From: Halomonas sp.
GTDB taxonomy: Bacteria; Pseudomonadota; Gammaproteobacteria; Pseudomonadales; Halomonadaceae
Assembly (NCBI RefSeq): GCF_014859505.1
Contig: NZ_JACUUD010000015.1
Span: forward strand, 1-43,673
DNA length: 43,673 bases
Direction: 5' to 3'
Shown here: piece by piece, positions 33,582-41,480 of the stretch
How the letters are laid out: each line of letters starts with the position of its first letter
Numbering within the stretch: the first letter of the stretch is position 1
Notes under the pieces: generated by a model
Database searches by the model: none
The model's input: only the letters and a program-made list of their open reading frames with translations
What the model was told of the DNA's origin: nothing
Program-made: the position numbers and the translations under genes

Positions 33582-34468
33582 CCGGCCCCTGTGAATTGCG
33601 CCTGGCCGATGGCCGCCTGGCGGCCCTGGCGTGGGGCGAGCCGGGCGCGCCGACCTGGCTGGCCCTGCACGGCTGGCTCGATAACGCCGCCAGTTTCTCG
33701 CGGCTGGCGCCGCGGCTGGTGGAACGCCTGGGGATCCGCGTGGTGGCCATCGACTTCTCGGGTCATGGGCACTCCGCGCCCCTGCCGGGCGACTATGCGA
33801 TCTGGGACTACTGCCATGACCTGCTCGACGCAGCGGAGGCGCTCGGCCTGACGCGGGTGACGCTGCTGGCCCACTCCATGGGCGCCGGCGTTGCCTGCCT
33901 GATCGCCGCGGCGCTCCCCGAGCGGGTCGAGGCGCTGCTGCTCCTCGATGGCCTGGGCACCCTCACCACGCCGGCGGAGCAGGCGCCGGCCCAGCTGCGC
34001 CGGGGGCTGATGGGCCACCGTCGCCCCCTGTCGCCGACGCCGCGCTATCCTGACAGTGAGAGTGCCGTGGCGGCGCGGGTGGCAGGGGGCGCCACGCCGA
34101 TCGGTGCCGAGGCGGCGCGTCCGTTGGTGGCTCGCAACCTGGAGGCGCGGGACGATGGCCACGTCCAGCTGCGCACCGATGGTCGCCTGTTGCGTCCCTC
34201 GCCGGTCCGCTTCTGCCCCGAACAGGGGCTGGCGATGCTCGCGGCGATCCGCTGCCCGGCCCTGCTGGTGGAAGGGACGACCGGGATCCTCGGCGAGGGC
34301 GAACGGGCCCGGCTGGCCCGTGGGGTGATGCCAGGGCTCCAGCGCCGGGTCCTGGACGGCGGGCACCACCTGCACCTGGAGCCGGAGGCGGTGGAGGCGG
34401 TTGCCGAGGTGATCGCCGACTGGCACCGGATGATGCCGGGGCAGGATGACCAGGAGGAGGGGAGATGA
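33578..34468 (+). CDS. Alpha/beta hydrolase (second)
   Basis: A 296-residue alpha/beta hydrolase with HGWLDNAASF (oxyanion), DFSGHGHSAP, the elbow AHSMGA (Ser100) and the C-terminal GGHHLHLEP (His). It is clearly different from its upstream neighbour. The pattern is seen in epoxide-hydrolase or esterase-like proteins of the MhpC type; the reaction cannot be assigned. It overlaps both neighbours by ATGA, so three hydrolytic enzymes are made from one coupled message. Confidence 0.87.
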   Translation: MTGPCELRLADGRLAALAWGEPGAPTWLALHGWLDNAASFSRLAPRLVERLGIRVVAIDFSGHGHSAPLPGDYAIWDYCHDLLDAAEALGLTRVTLLAHSMGAGVACLIAAALPERVEALLLLDGLGTLTTPAEQAPAQLRRGLMGHRRPLSPTPRYPDSESAVAARVAGGATPIGAEAARPLVARNLEARDDGHVQLRTDGRLLRPSPVRFCPEQGLAMLAAIRCPALLVEGTTGILGEGERARLARGVMPGLQRRVLDGGHHLHLEPEAVEAVAEVIADWHRMMPGQDDQEEGR

Positions 34469-35556
34469 ATGAGCACGAGACGCCGGCGAAACGCGACGGC
34501 AAGCGGGTGGCCCTGGTGCTGGGCAGTGGCGGCGCGCGCGGCTATGCCCACATCGGGGTCATCGATGAGCTGGAGGCACGGGGCTACGAGATCGTGGCGA
34601 TCGCCGGCTGCTCCATGGGCGCCCTGATCGGCGGTGTTTATGCGGCAGGGCAACTCGAGGGCTACCGCGACTGGGTGTGTCGCCTCGACTACTTCGACGT
34701 GCTCAGGCTGGTGGACGTGACCTGGAGCCCCATGGGCGCCATGCGGGCCAGCAAGGTGATGGGCAAACTGGAGAGTCTGATCGGCGATACCCGTATCGAG
34801 GACCTGACGATCCCTGTCACCACCGTGGCTACCGACCTGATCCGCCAGCGCGAGGTGTGGTTCCAGAGTGGCCCGCTGCTGGAGGCGATTCGCGCCTCCA
34901 TCGCCGTGCCCGGCGTGATCACCCCGGTGCACCGCGGGAACCAGGTGCTGGTGGACGGCGGCCTGCTCAATCCGCTGCCGATCATTCCCATCGTCTCCGC
35001 CCACGCCGACCTGGTGCTGGCGGTCAACGTCACCGCTCACAGCCCGCATCCGGTGACCCTGGAGGAGCTGCTGCCGCCCGATCAGGCCGAGAAGGAGCGT
35101 GCCCGTGAGCGCGCGCGCGACGCTGGCGGCATCGACTTCGGCGGCTGGATCGAGGAGGTCAGGAGCGCCGCGGGTCGCTGGTTCAATGGCCTGGGGACGA
35201 GCAACGGCGGCGTGGATGACGAAGGGGGCGACCAAAGCGAGGCGGGCATCCGCCGCCGCGAGTGGGGAAGGCTGGACATGGTGCTGGCCTCCTTCGACAT
35301 CACCCAGGCGGCACTCGCCAAGTACAAGGTGGCGGGCTATCCGCCGGACGTGCTGATCGAGGTGCCCAAGACGGTGTGTGGTGCCTACGAGTTTCATCGC
35401 GCCGAGGCGCTGATCACCCTGGGTCGCCATCTGGCGGTGGAGGCGCTGGATCGCTTCGAGGATCGCAACCACCCCGGCTGGGGTGGGCGAGGCGTGGTGG
35501 TGGGGCCTGGGCATGCGCAGCCGCTCCGCCCGAGCGTGTCCGAACCGGGCGAATAA
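34465..35556 (+). CDS. Patatin-like phospholipase (RssA/YchK-like)
   Basis: A 363-residue protein with a Ser-Asp dyad lipid acyl hydrolase fold. It has the glycine-rich oxyanion loop GSGGARGYAH (20-29), the nucleophile motif GCSMG (Ser50) and the dyad aspartate in DGGLLNP (Asp164). The core resembles bacterial RssA-type patatins. A lower-complexity charged insert (about 205-265) precedes a C-terminal helical region. No signal peptide or membrane helix is seen, so it is probably cytoplasmic or peripheral. Coupled by ATGA to the upstream hydrolase. Confidence 0.9.
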   Translation: MNEHETPAKRDGKRVALVLGSGGARGYAHIGVIDELEARGYEIVAIAGCSMGALIGGVYAAGQLEGYRDWVCRLDYFDVLRLVDVTWSPMGAMRASKVMGKLESLIGDTRIEDLTIPVTTVATDLIRQREVWFQSGPLLEAIRASIAVPGVITPVHRGNQVLVDGGLLNPLPIIPIVSAHADLVLAVNVTAHSPHPVTLEELLPPDQAEKERARERARDAGGIDFGGWIEEVRSAAGRWFNGLGTSNGGVDDEGGDQSEAGIRRREWGRLDMVLASFDITQAALAKYKVAGYPPDVLIEVPKTVCGAYEFHRAEALITLGRHLAVEALDRFEDRNHPGWGGRGVVVGPGHAQPLRPSVSEPGE

Positions 35557-35563
35557 GAACGGA

Positions 35564-36139
35564 TCAGGCCTCGCCGCGGCGGCGCAGCAGCACATAGACG
35601 GCGCCGGTGCCGCCGTCGGCCTCGATGGCCGATGAGAAGGCCAATACGGCCGGCCACTCGCGAAGCCAGGCGTTCACATGGCTCTTGATCACCGGATAAT
35701 CGCTGGCAGCGCCCCACGCCTTGCCGTGGACCACCAGCACGCATCGGCGCCGTTCGGCGCTTGCCTCGCGCAGGAAGGCCTCGAGCTCGATGCGGGCCTC
35801 CTCCAGGGTATGGCCGTGCAGGTCCAGCCCCGCCTCCCAGGTCAGCTGGCCGCGCTTGAGCCGCTGACGGGTGCGCCAGGGCAGGTCGGGCAGGGCGAAC
35901 TCCAGGGACTCCGAGGGGCGAACCGCCTCGACCCGTCCGTCGGAGGTGCGGCCGCTGCCGCTGGTCTCGTTCGCCGTCTGGGCGGCGGCGCGGCGCTCGG
36001 CGACGGCCGCGGGATCTTCGCGTCGCTCACGCCCGGGGTCGGCGCGGTTGGTGCGCAGGCGACGCACGCCGGCCTCCCGCAACGCCTGGCGGAAGGCGCT
36101 GATCTCGTCGTCGTCCGGGCGGTGGCGGTCTCGGCTCAT
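35564..36139 (-). CDS. Smr domain protein (SmrA-like nuclease)
   Basis: A 191-residue protein with a C-terminal Smr domain (about 105-190). It has the DLHGHT motif, the second signature VVHGKAWG, and the closing GGTGAVYVLLRR. Stand-alone Smr proteins are DNA- or RNA-nicking enzymes; some act in ribosome rescue. The N-terminal half is polar, charged and probably disordered. The gene is convergent with the patatin gene (stops eight bases apart) and divergent from prmB. Confidence 0.88.
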   Translation of the reverse strand: MSRDRHRPDDDEISAFRQALREAGVRRLRTNRADPGRERREDPAAVAERRAAAQTANETSGSGRTSDGRVEAVRPSESLEFALPDLPWRTRQRLKRGQLTWEAGLDLHGHTLEEARIELEAFLREASAERRRCVLVVHGKAWGAASDYPVIKSHVNAWLREWPAVLAFSSAIEADGGTGAVYVLLRRRGEA

Positions 36140-36218
36140 GGCGGTGTGGGGCCAGTCGGGAAGGTCAGGGGGCGACCAGTATAACCAGCGTGGCGTGGCT
36201 GTGAACCGTCCCGGCGGT

Positions 36219-36224
36219 TACAAT
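36219..36224 (+). promoter_or_regulatory. Possible -10 of prmB
   Basis: TACAAT at 36219-36224 in the gap between the divergent smr and prmB genes. The 18-base upstream position reads GTGGCT, so a -35 is weak or missing. Confidence 0.3.
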
Positions 36225-36265
36225 CGGCCATCTTGCCCGATTCGCCCGACAACACAGGATGCCCC

Positions 36266-37213
36266 GTGGCCGCCCGCAACGACACCTTCTCGACCCTCTC
36301 GCTTCCCGATGCCGAGCTGCGCGATGGCCTGATCACCCTGCGCGACTGCCTGCGCTGGGCGGCCAGCGAGTTCCACCTGGCCGGGCTCTTCTTCGGCCAC
36401 GGCACCGAATCCGCCTGGGATGAGGCGGTGGCGCTGACCCTGGGCGCCCTGCACCTGCCCTGGAACGTCGACCCGGCGGTGCTCGACGCCCGCCTGCTGC
36501 CCGTCGAGCGCGGTCGTGTCGTGGCCCTGGTGCGCGAGCGGATCACCTCGCGCCGCCCGCTCCCCTACCTGCTGGGCGAGGCCTTCTTCGCCGGCTATCC
36601 CTTCGACGTGGATGAGCGGGTGCTGATCCCCCGCTCGCCCATCGCCGAGCTGATCGAGCATGGCTTCGCCGCCTGGTTCCCCGAGGAGCCGCCGGCCCGG
36701 GTGCTCGACCTGTGTGCGGGGTCCGGCTGCATCGGCATCGCCACGGCGCTGCATCTGCCCACCTGCGAGGTGGATCTCGGCGACATCAGCGAGGAGGCCC
36801 TGGCGGTGGCCCGCCAGAACATCACCCGCCACGACGTGGGCGAGCGGGTGCGTGCGGTGCACTCCGACCTCTTCGATGGCCTGCCGGGCCGCTACGACCT
36901 GATCGTCTCCAACCCGCCCTATGTGGATGCCCGCGACCTGGCCACCATGCCAGCCGAGTTCCGCCACGAGCCGTCGCTGGCGCTGGGCGCCGGACCCGAC
37001 GGCCTGGAGATCGTGCGGCGTATCCTGGGCGAGGCCCGGGAGCATCTCACCGAGCGCGGCGTGCTTATCGTCGAGGTCGGCAACTCCGACCACCGGCTGG
37101 AGGCCGCTTTCCCCGAGGTGCCCTTCCTGTGGCTCGAATTCGAGCGCGGCGGCCAGGGGGTGTTCGCCCTCACCGCCGATGAACTCGACGCCCATGCGGC
37201 GTCCTTCGCCTGA
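36266..37213 (+). CDS. prmB: Ribosomal protein L3 N5-glutamine methyltransferase
   Basis: A 315-residue SAM-dependent enzyme that methylates a glutamine of ribosomal protein L3. It has the N-terminal helical substrate domain, the SAM loop [12 protein letters not shown] (148-159) and the catalytic NPPY (216-219). Length matches E. coli PrmB (310) better than PrmC. I choose the GTG at 36266 (AGGA eight bases upstream); a TTG at 36233 in the same frame would add eleven residues without a site. aroC follows after 27 bases, the common prmB-aroC arrangement. Confidence 0.93.
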   Translation: MAARNDTFSTLSLPDAELRDGLITLRDCLRWAASEFHLAGLFFGHGTESAWDEAVALTLGALHLPWNVDPAVLDARLLPVERGRVVALVRERITSRRPLPYLLGEAFFAGYPFDVDERVLIPRSPIAELIEHGFAAWFPEEPPARVLDLCAGSGCIGIATALHLPTCEVDLGDISEEALAVARQNITRHDVGERVRAVHSDLFDGLPGRYDLIVSNPPYVDARDLATMPAEFRHEPSLALGAGPDGLEIVRRILGEAREHLTERGVLIVEVGNSDHRLEAAFPEVPFLWLEFERGGQGVFALTADELDAHAASFA

Positions 37214-37240
37214 TCCACGCCCCTTCAAGGAGAAGCGCCC

Positions 37241-38326
37241 ATGTCCGGCAACACCTTCGGCAAGCTGTTCACCGTCACCACCTTCGGCGAGAGCCACGGC
37301 CCAGCGCTGGGCGCCATCGTGGATGGCTGCCCGCCGGGGCTGCCGCTCGACGAAGAGGACCTGCAGCGTGACCTCGACCGTCGTCGCCCCGGCACCTCGC
37401 GCCACACCACCCAGCGTCGCGAGCCGGACCGGGTGAGGATCCTCTCCGGGGTCTTCGAGGGGGTCACCACGGGCACCTCGATCGGTCTTCTGATCGAGAA
37501 CACCGACCAGCGCTCCGCGGACTACTCCAAGATCAAGGACCAGTTCCGTCCGGCCCACGCCGACTATAGCTACCATCACAAGTACGGCATCCGCGACTAC
37601 CGCGGGGGCGGGCGCTCCAGCGCTCGTGAGACCGCCATGCGGGTGGCGGCCGGGGCCATTGCCAAGCAGTACCTGGCTACTCGGGGCATCACAGTGCGTG
37701 GTTACATGAGCCAGCTCGGCCCCATCGAGATCGCCTTCAAGGCCTGGGAGGCGGTGGATGACAACCCCTTCTTCTGTCCCGACCCGGCGCGTGTGGCGGA
37801 GCTCGAGGCCTACATGGACCAGCTGCGTCGCGACCAGGACTCCGTCGGCGCGAAGATTACCGTGGTGGCCGAGGGCGTACCGCCGGGGCTCGGCGAACCG
37901 GTGTTCGATCGCCTCGACGCCGAACTGGCCCACGGCCTGATGAGCATCAACGCGGTGAAGGGGGTGGAGATCGGCGACGGCTTCGCGTCCGTGGCAAGCC
38001 GCGGCAGCGAGCACCGCGACGAGATGACGCCGGAGGGCTTCCTCTCCAACCATGCCGGCGGGGTGCTTGGCGGCATCTCCAGCGGCCAGGCCATCATCGC
38101 CCACCTGGCGCTCAAGCCCACCTCCAGCATTACCACCCCGGGGCGCAGCATCGATGTCCACGGCCAGGCGGTGGAGGTGGTCACCAAGGGGCGCCATGAT
38201 CCCTGCGTGGGCATTCGTGCCACGCCCATCGCCGAGGCGATGATGGCGCTGACGCTGATGGACCACCTGCTGCGGCATCGCGCCCAGAATGCCGAGGTGC
38301 GTGTAGGGACCCCGGTATTGCGTTGA
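37241..38326 (+). CDS. aroC: Chorismate synthase
   Basis: A 361-residue enzyme for the last shikimate step, converting 5-enolpyruvylshikimate 3-phosphate to chorismate with reduced FMN. The three signatures are present: [18 protein letters not shown] near the N-terminus, [17 protein letters not shown] in the middle and [13 protein letters not shown] [10 protein letters not shown] in the last third. Length equals the family norm. AAGGAG precedes the ATG at seven to eight bases. Probably co-transcribed with prmB. Confidence 0.98.
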   Translation: MSGNTFGKLFTVTTFGESHGPALGAIVDGCPPGLPLDEEDLQRDLDRRRPGTSRHTTQRREPDRVRILSGVFEGVTTGTSIGLLIENTDQRSADYSKIKDQFRPAHADYSYHHKYGIRDYRGGGRSSARETAMRVAAGAIAKQYLATRGITVRGYMSQLGPIEIAFKAWEAVDDNPFFCPDPARVAELEAYMDQLRRDQDSVGAKITVVAEGVPPGLGEPVFDRLDAELAHGLMSINAVKGVEIGDGFASVASRGSEHRDEMTPEGFLSNHAGGVLGGISSGQAIIAHLALKPTSSITTPGRSIDVHGQAVEVVTKGRHDPCVGIRATPIAEAMMALTLMDHLLRHRAQNAEVRVGTPVLR

Positions 38327-38393
38327 GGGGGGCTCCGCCAGCCAGTGAGCGGGCTGCTACACTGCCTGGCATCACCAACGCAAGGGCAATGCC

Positions 38394-38855
38394 ATGAAGA
38401 TCAATGTCGAGTTCGACCTGACCCCGGACGAGTTTCGCCAGTCGCTGGGCCTGCCCGATGTGGCGGTCTTCCAGCAGCAACTGCTTGACCAGATCAAGGA
38501 GCAGATGGAGTCCGGGGTGGAGGGCTATGACCCCATGAGCCTGATGCAGCCCTTCCTGCAGCAGTCCGGCATGGGGCAGGGGCTCACCCAGGGGCTTTCT
38601 CAAGGGCTCTCCCAGGGGCTGTCCAGCTTCGGCACCTACCAGCAGATGATGCTAGACATGCTCAAGCAGGCCGGCCAGAGCGCTTCCCGAGGCGGGGCTG
38701 ACGAGGCCGGGGCGGCGTCCACCAGGAGCAGCGAGGCATCGAGGAGCAGTGCCGCGGGCTCGGCCGGTTCCTCGAGTGCGTCGAGCAAGGCCGGTGGCAC
38801 GGCGAAGAAGAGCGCCGCCAGCGTCCGCTCACGGGCGAAAACCAAGGGCGAGTGA
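38394..38855 (+). CDS. DUF6489 family protein, PHA-granule neighbourhood
   Basis: A 153-residue protein. The first 70 residues (MKINVEFDLTPDEFRQSLGLPD...EGYDPMSLMQPFL) match what I know as DUF6489, often encoded beside phasins. A central GQGL(S/T)QGL(S)QGL run comes from four 12-base repeats. The rest is Ser/Ala/Gly/Lys-rich and ends basic, like the Lys-Ala tails of PhaF-type granule proteins. It may bridge granules and nucleic acid or the phasin; this is inferred from composition and context only. Confidence 0.75.
   Translation: MKINVEFDLTPDEFRQSLGLPDVAVFQQQLLDQIKEQMESGVEGYDPMSLMQPFLQQSGMGQGLTQGLSQGLSQGLSSFGTYQQMMLDMLKQAGQSASRGGADEAGAASTRSSEASRSSAAGSAGSSSASSKAGGTAKKSAASVRSRAKTKGE
38577..38624 (+). 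repeat. Four tandem 12-base repeats inside the DUF6489 gene
   Basis: Units CAGGGGCTCACC, CAGGGGCTTTCT, CAAGGGCTCTCC and CAGGGGCTGTCC encode the QGL(S/T) run. Variation is mainly at synonymous or third positions, so the repeat is old enough to have drifted while the peptide was kept. Confidence 0.85.
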
Positions 38856-38876
38856 CCCCGTTAGCCTTTCATCGTC

Positions 38877-38922
38877 TTGCAACATGGGGCATGGCAGACT
38901 ACGCTTTGTGCAATGCAACATG
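38877..38922 (+). promoter_or_regulatory. Phasin promoter with a repeated TGCAACATG element
   Basis: TTGCAA (38877-38882) and TACGCT (38900-38905) are 17 bases apart. TGCAACATG occurs at 38878-38886, inside the -35, and again at 38914-38922, at the expected start point, 36 bases apart. A repressor on these two copies would block the promoter. Confidence 0.45.
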
Positions 38923-38969
38923 TCGGGCCCATCGTCCGTCAATCGTCACCGTTTCGGGAGGAAACCCCC

Positions 38970-39395
38970 ATGCAAGACAAGATGATCGAAAACTTCAACG
39001 AGCAGACTCGCCAGTTCTTCGAGCCGATGCGCAAGCTCAACTCCCTGATGCTGGACAACATGGAGAAGTTGACCCAGTACCAGATGGAGTCCATGAAGCG
39101 CTACAGTCAGCTCGGTACCGAGCGGCTGCGCGATGCCAGCGAGGTCAGCGATACCGATTCCATGCAGGCGTTCAGCGCCCGCCAGGCCGATGTGATGAAC
39201 CAGCTCTCTCAACAGATGCTCGAAGATGCCAAGGCACTCTCCGAGATGAGCCTCGAGTTCAAGGCCGAACTGGAGACGCTTTTTGCAGAACAGGCCAAGC
39301 TGGCCGAGAAGGTGGCTGCCAAGGCCGCCGCTGGTGAGCCGCAGAAGGCCGAGACCGCCAAGGCCACTTCCGCTCGCGGTGCCAGCAAGAGCTGA
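38970..39395 (+). CDS. Phasin family protein
   Basis: A 141-residue amphipathic, helix-rich protein with a typical phasin N-terminus (FNEQTRQFFEPMRKLNSLMLDNMEKL) and long uncharged-face helices rich in Gln, Ala and Met. The C-terminus is Ala/Lys-rich (about 115-141). Phasins coat polyhydroxyalkanoate granules. GGGAGG lies seven bases before the ATG. A strong terminator separates it from phaC, so the two can be expressed at different levels. Confidence 0.9.
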   Translation: MQDKMIENFNEQTRQFFEPMRKLNSLMLDNMEKLTQYQMESMKRYSQLGTERLRDASEVSDTDSMQAFSARQADVMNQLSQQMLEDAKALSEMSLEFKAELETLFAEQAKLAEKVAAKAAAGEPQKAETAKATSARGASKS

Positions 39396-39452
39396 GCCGG
39401 CGCTCTCGGGTAAACACATCCAGTGGTGCGCTCAGGTGTGCCGCAGGTCAGT

Positions 39453-39490
39453 CCGCTACCCGTGTTCAACGGGTGGCGGGTTTTGCTTTT
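39453..39490 (+). terminator. Terminator between phasin gene and phaC
   Basis: An eleven-base-pair stem (39453-39463 with 39469-39479, one G-T pair) with loop GTTCA, followed by GTTTTGCTTTT. Well formed. Confidence 0.85.
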
Positions 39491-39535
39491 CGCAGCCGGT
39501 ACCCCAGAGGGTGATCGGCGCGCCAGGAGGGGTCA

Positions 39536-41374
39536 ATGCAGCCAGGGGTTGAAGCACCGACACAGGCCGAGCTCGAGGCGTGGAACGCCCAGCTGAAGGA
39601 GATCGGCGAGGAGTATCGCGGTCTGATGAGCGATCTGCTGGAGCGCATGGTGCCCAGCGATGCCGCCGATTCTGTCTACGGGGACATGCGTGACAGCTTT
39701 CAGGCGGCGGCCGAGTCGCTGATGGGCAATCCTCCCCAGCTGTGGCAGACCCAGGCGCGGCTGATGCAGGACCAGTTCCAGCTGTGGCAGAACGGCATGC
39801 GCGCCATGGCCGGCGAGCAGGTCGAGCCGCTGGTAACGCCGCCGAAGGGCGACCGCCGCTTCAAGGATGATGCCTGGACCAGCGATCCCTACTACCTGGC
39901 GATCATGCAGCAGTATCTGCTCTTTTCGCGCATGGTCGAGGAGCTGATCGATGGCCTCGACATGCCTGCAGACCAGAAGCACCGGCTGGGCTTTTACGCG
40001 CGCCAGATGGTCAACGCCATGGCGCCGACCAACTTCGTGACCACCAATCCCGAGGTGATGCGCAGGACTCTGGAGACCCGTGGCCAGAATCTGGTCGACG
40101 GGCTGGCAAGGCTGCGCCATGACCTGGGCAACTCCGCCGAGGGCCTCAACGTCACCATGACCGACCGCAGCGCCTTCGAGGTCGGCAGGAACATCGCCGT
40201 GACGCCGGGCTCGGTGGTCTACGAGAACGAACTGATCCAGCTGATCCAGTACGCACCGACCACCGAGGAGGTCTTCAAGACCCCGCTGCTGGTCATTCCG
40301 CCCTGGATCAACAAGTACTACATCCTCGACCTGCGCGAGGACAACTCGCTGGTCAAGTGGCTGGTCGGCCAGGGACACACCGTGTTCCTGATTTCCTGGC
40401 GCAACCCGGGGCCTGCCCAGCGCGACCTTACCTGGGCCGACTTCATGCAACTCGGGCCCATCGACGCCATGGAGGCGATCGAGCAGGCCACCGGCGAGAA
40501 GTCCGTCAATATGATGAGCTACTGCGTGGGCGGCACCCTGGCCGCCTCCACCGTGGCCTATCTGACCAGCACCCGTCGTGGCCGCAAGGTGAAGTCGGTC
40601 ACCTACATGACCACCCTGCAGGACTTTCGCGACCCGGGCGAGATCGGCGTCTTCCTCTCCGAGCCGGTGCTTGCGGGCATCGAGGAGAAGATGGCCCGCG
40701 ACGGCTATCTGGACGGCCGGGTCATGGCCTTCAGCTTCAACCTGCTGCGCGAAAATGATCTGTTCTGGTCGTTCTATATCAACAACTACCTCAAGGGGGA
40801 CGTGCCGGCGCCCTTCGACCTGCTCTACTGGAACACCGACGGCACCAACCTGCCGGCGGCGACCCACGGCTGGTACCTGCGCCACATGTACCTGGAGAAT
40901 CGCCTGGTGCAGCCGGGCGGCATCGAACTCGATGGCGTCAAGATCGACCTGCGCAAGGTCTCCACCCCGAGCTACTTCCTCTCCACCCGGGAGGATCACA
41001 TCGCCAAGTGGAACAGCACCTACTACGGTGCGTTGCTGCCCAAGGGGCCGGTCAAGTTCGTGCTGGGGGGGTCCGGCCATATTGCGGGGGTCGTGAACCC
41101 GCCGGCCAAGAACAAGTACGGCTACTGGACCAATGATGCCCTGCCCGAGACGCATGAGGAGTGGCTCGCCGGCGCCGAACAGCATGAGGGCTCCTGGTGG
41201 CCCCACTGGCAGGCGTGGATCACCGAGAACGGCTACGCCGACCCCGAGAAGAGGGTGCCGGCCCGCCAGCCCGGTGACGGTGAGCTCGATATCCTCGAGC
41301 CGGCTCCGGGCCGTTACGTCAAGACGACCATCCCCGAGGTGCTCGGCGAAATTCCGCCCTCGTCGGAAACCTGA
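39536..41374 (+). CDS. phaC: Class I polyhydroxyalkanoate synthase
   Basis: A 612-residue enzyme that polymerises (R)-3-hydroxyacyl-CoA, mostly 3-hydroxybutyrate, on granules. The lipase-like box SYCVGG carries the nucleophile Cys330; the aspartate is expected in the STREDHIAKW block and the histidine in GGSGHIAGVVNPP. A variable N-terminal ~100 residues precedes the catalytic domain. A single long synthase without PhaE or PhaR subunits nearby supports class I. The ATG has a strong GGAGG site. It starts only about 45 bases after the phasin terminator, so its promoter must overlap that hairpin or it relies on read-through. No phaA or phaB is in the window. Confidence 0.96.
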   Translation: MQPGVEAPTQAELEAWNAQLKEIGEEYRGLMSDLLERMVPSDAADSVYGDMRDSFQAAAESLMGNPPQLWQTQARLMQDQFQLWQNGMRAMAGEQVEPLVTPPKGDRRFKDDAWTSDPYYLAIMQQYLLFSRMVEELIDGLDMPADQKHRLGFYARQMVNAMAPTNFVTTNPEVMRRTLETRGQNLVDGLARLRHDLGNSAEGLNVTMTDRSAFEVGRNIAVTPGSVVYENELIQLIQYAPTTEEVFKTPLLVIPPWINKYYILDLREDNSLVKWLVGQGHTVFLISWRNPGPAQRDLTWADFMQLGPIDAMEAIEQATGEKSVNMMSYCVGGTLAASTVAYLTSTRRGRKVKSVTYMTTLQDFRDPGEIGVFLSEPVLAGIEEKMARDGYLDGRVMAFSFNLLRENDLFWSFYINNYLKGDVPAPFDLLYWNTDGTNLPAATHGWYLRHMYLENRLVQPGGIELDGVKIDLRKVSTPSYFLSTREDHIAKWNSTYYGALLPKGPVKFVLGGSGHIAGVVNPPAKNKYGYWTNDALPETHEEWLAGAEQHEGSWWPHWQAWITENGYADPEKRVPARQPGDGELDILEPAPGRYVKTTIPEVLGEIPPSSET

Positions 41375-41407
41375 AGCTCCACACGTAAGCTGACGTACCC
41401 GGCAAGA

Positions 41408-41446
41408 GAATCGCCCCGTGGCCAAGGCCTCGGGGCGATTCGTTTC
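41408..41446. terminator. Bidirectional terminator between phaC and lnt
   Basis: An eleven-base-pair stem GAATCGCCCCG (41408-41418) with CGGGGCGATTC (41431-41441) and a twelve-base loop. GTTTCT follows on the plus strand. It separates convergent phaC and lnt. Confidence 0.75.
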
Positions 41447-41480
41447 TGGCTGTCTTGTGTTCGAGATGGTGGCTCGCGGC

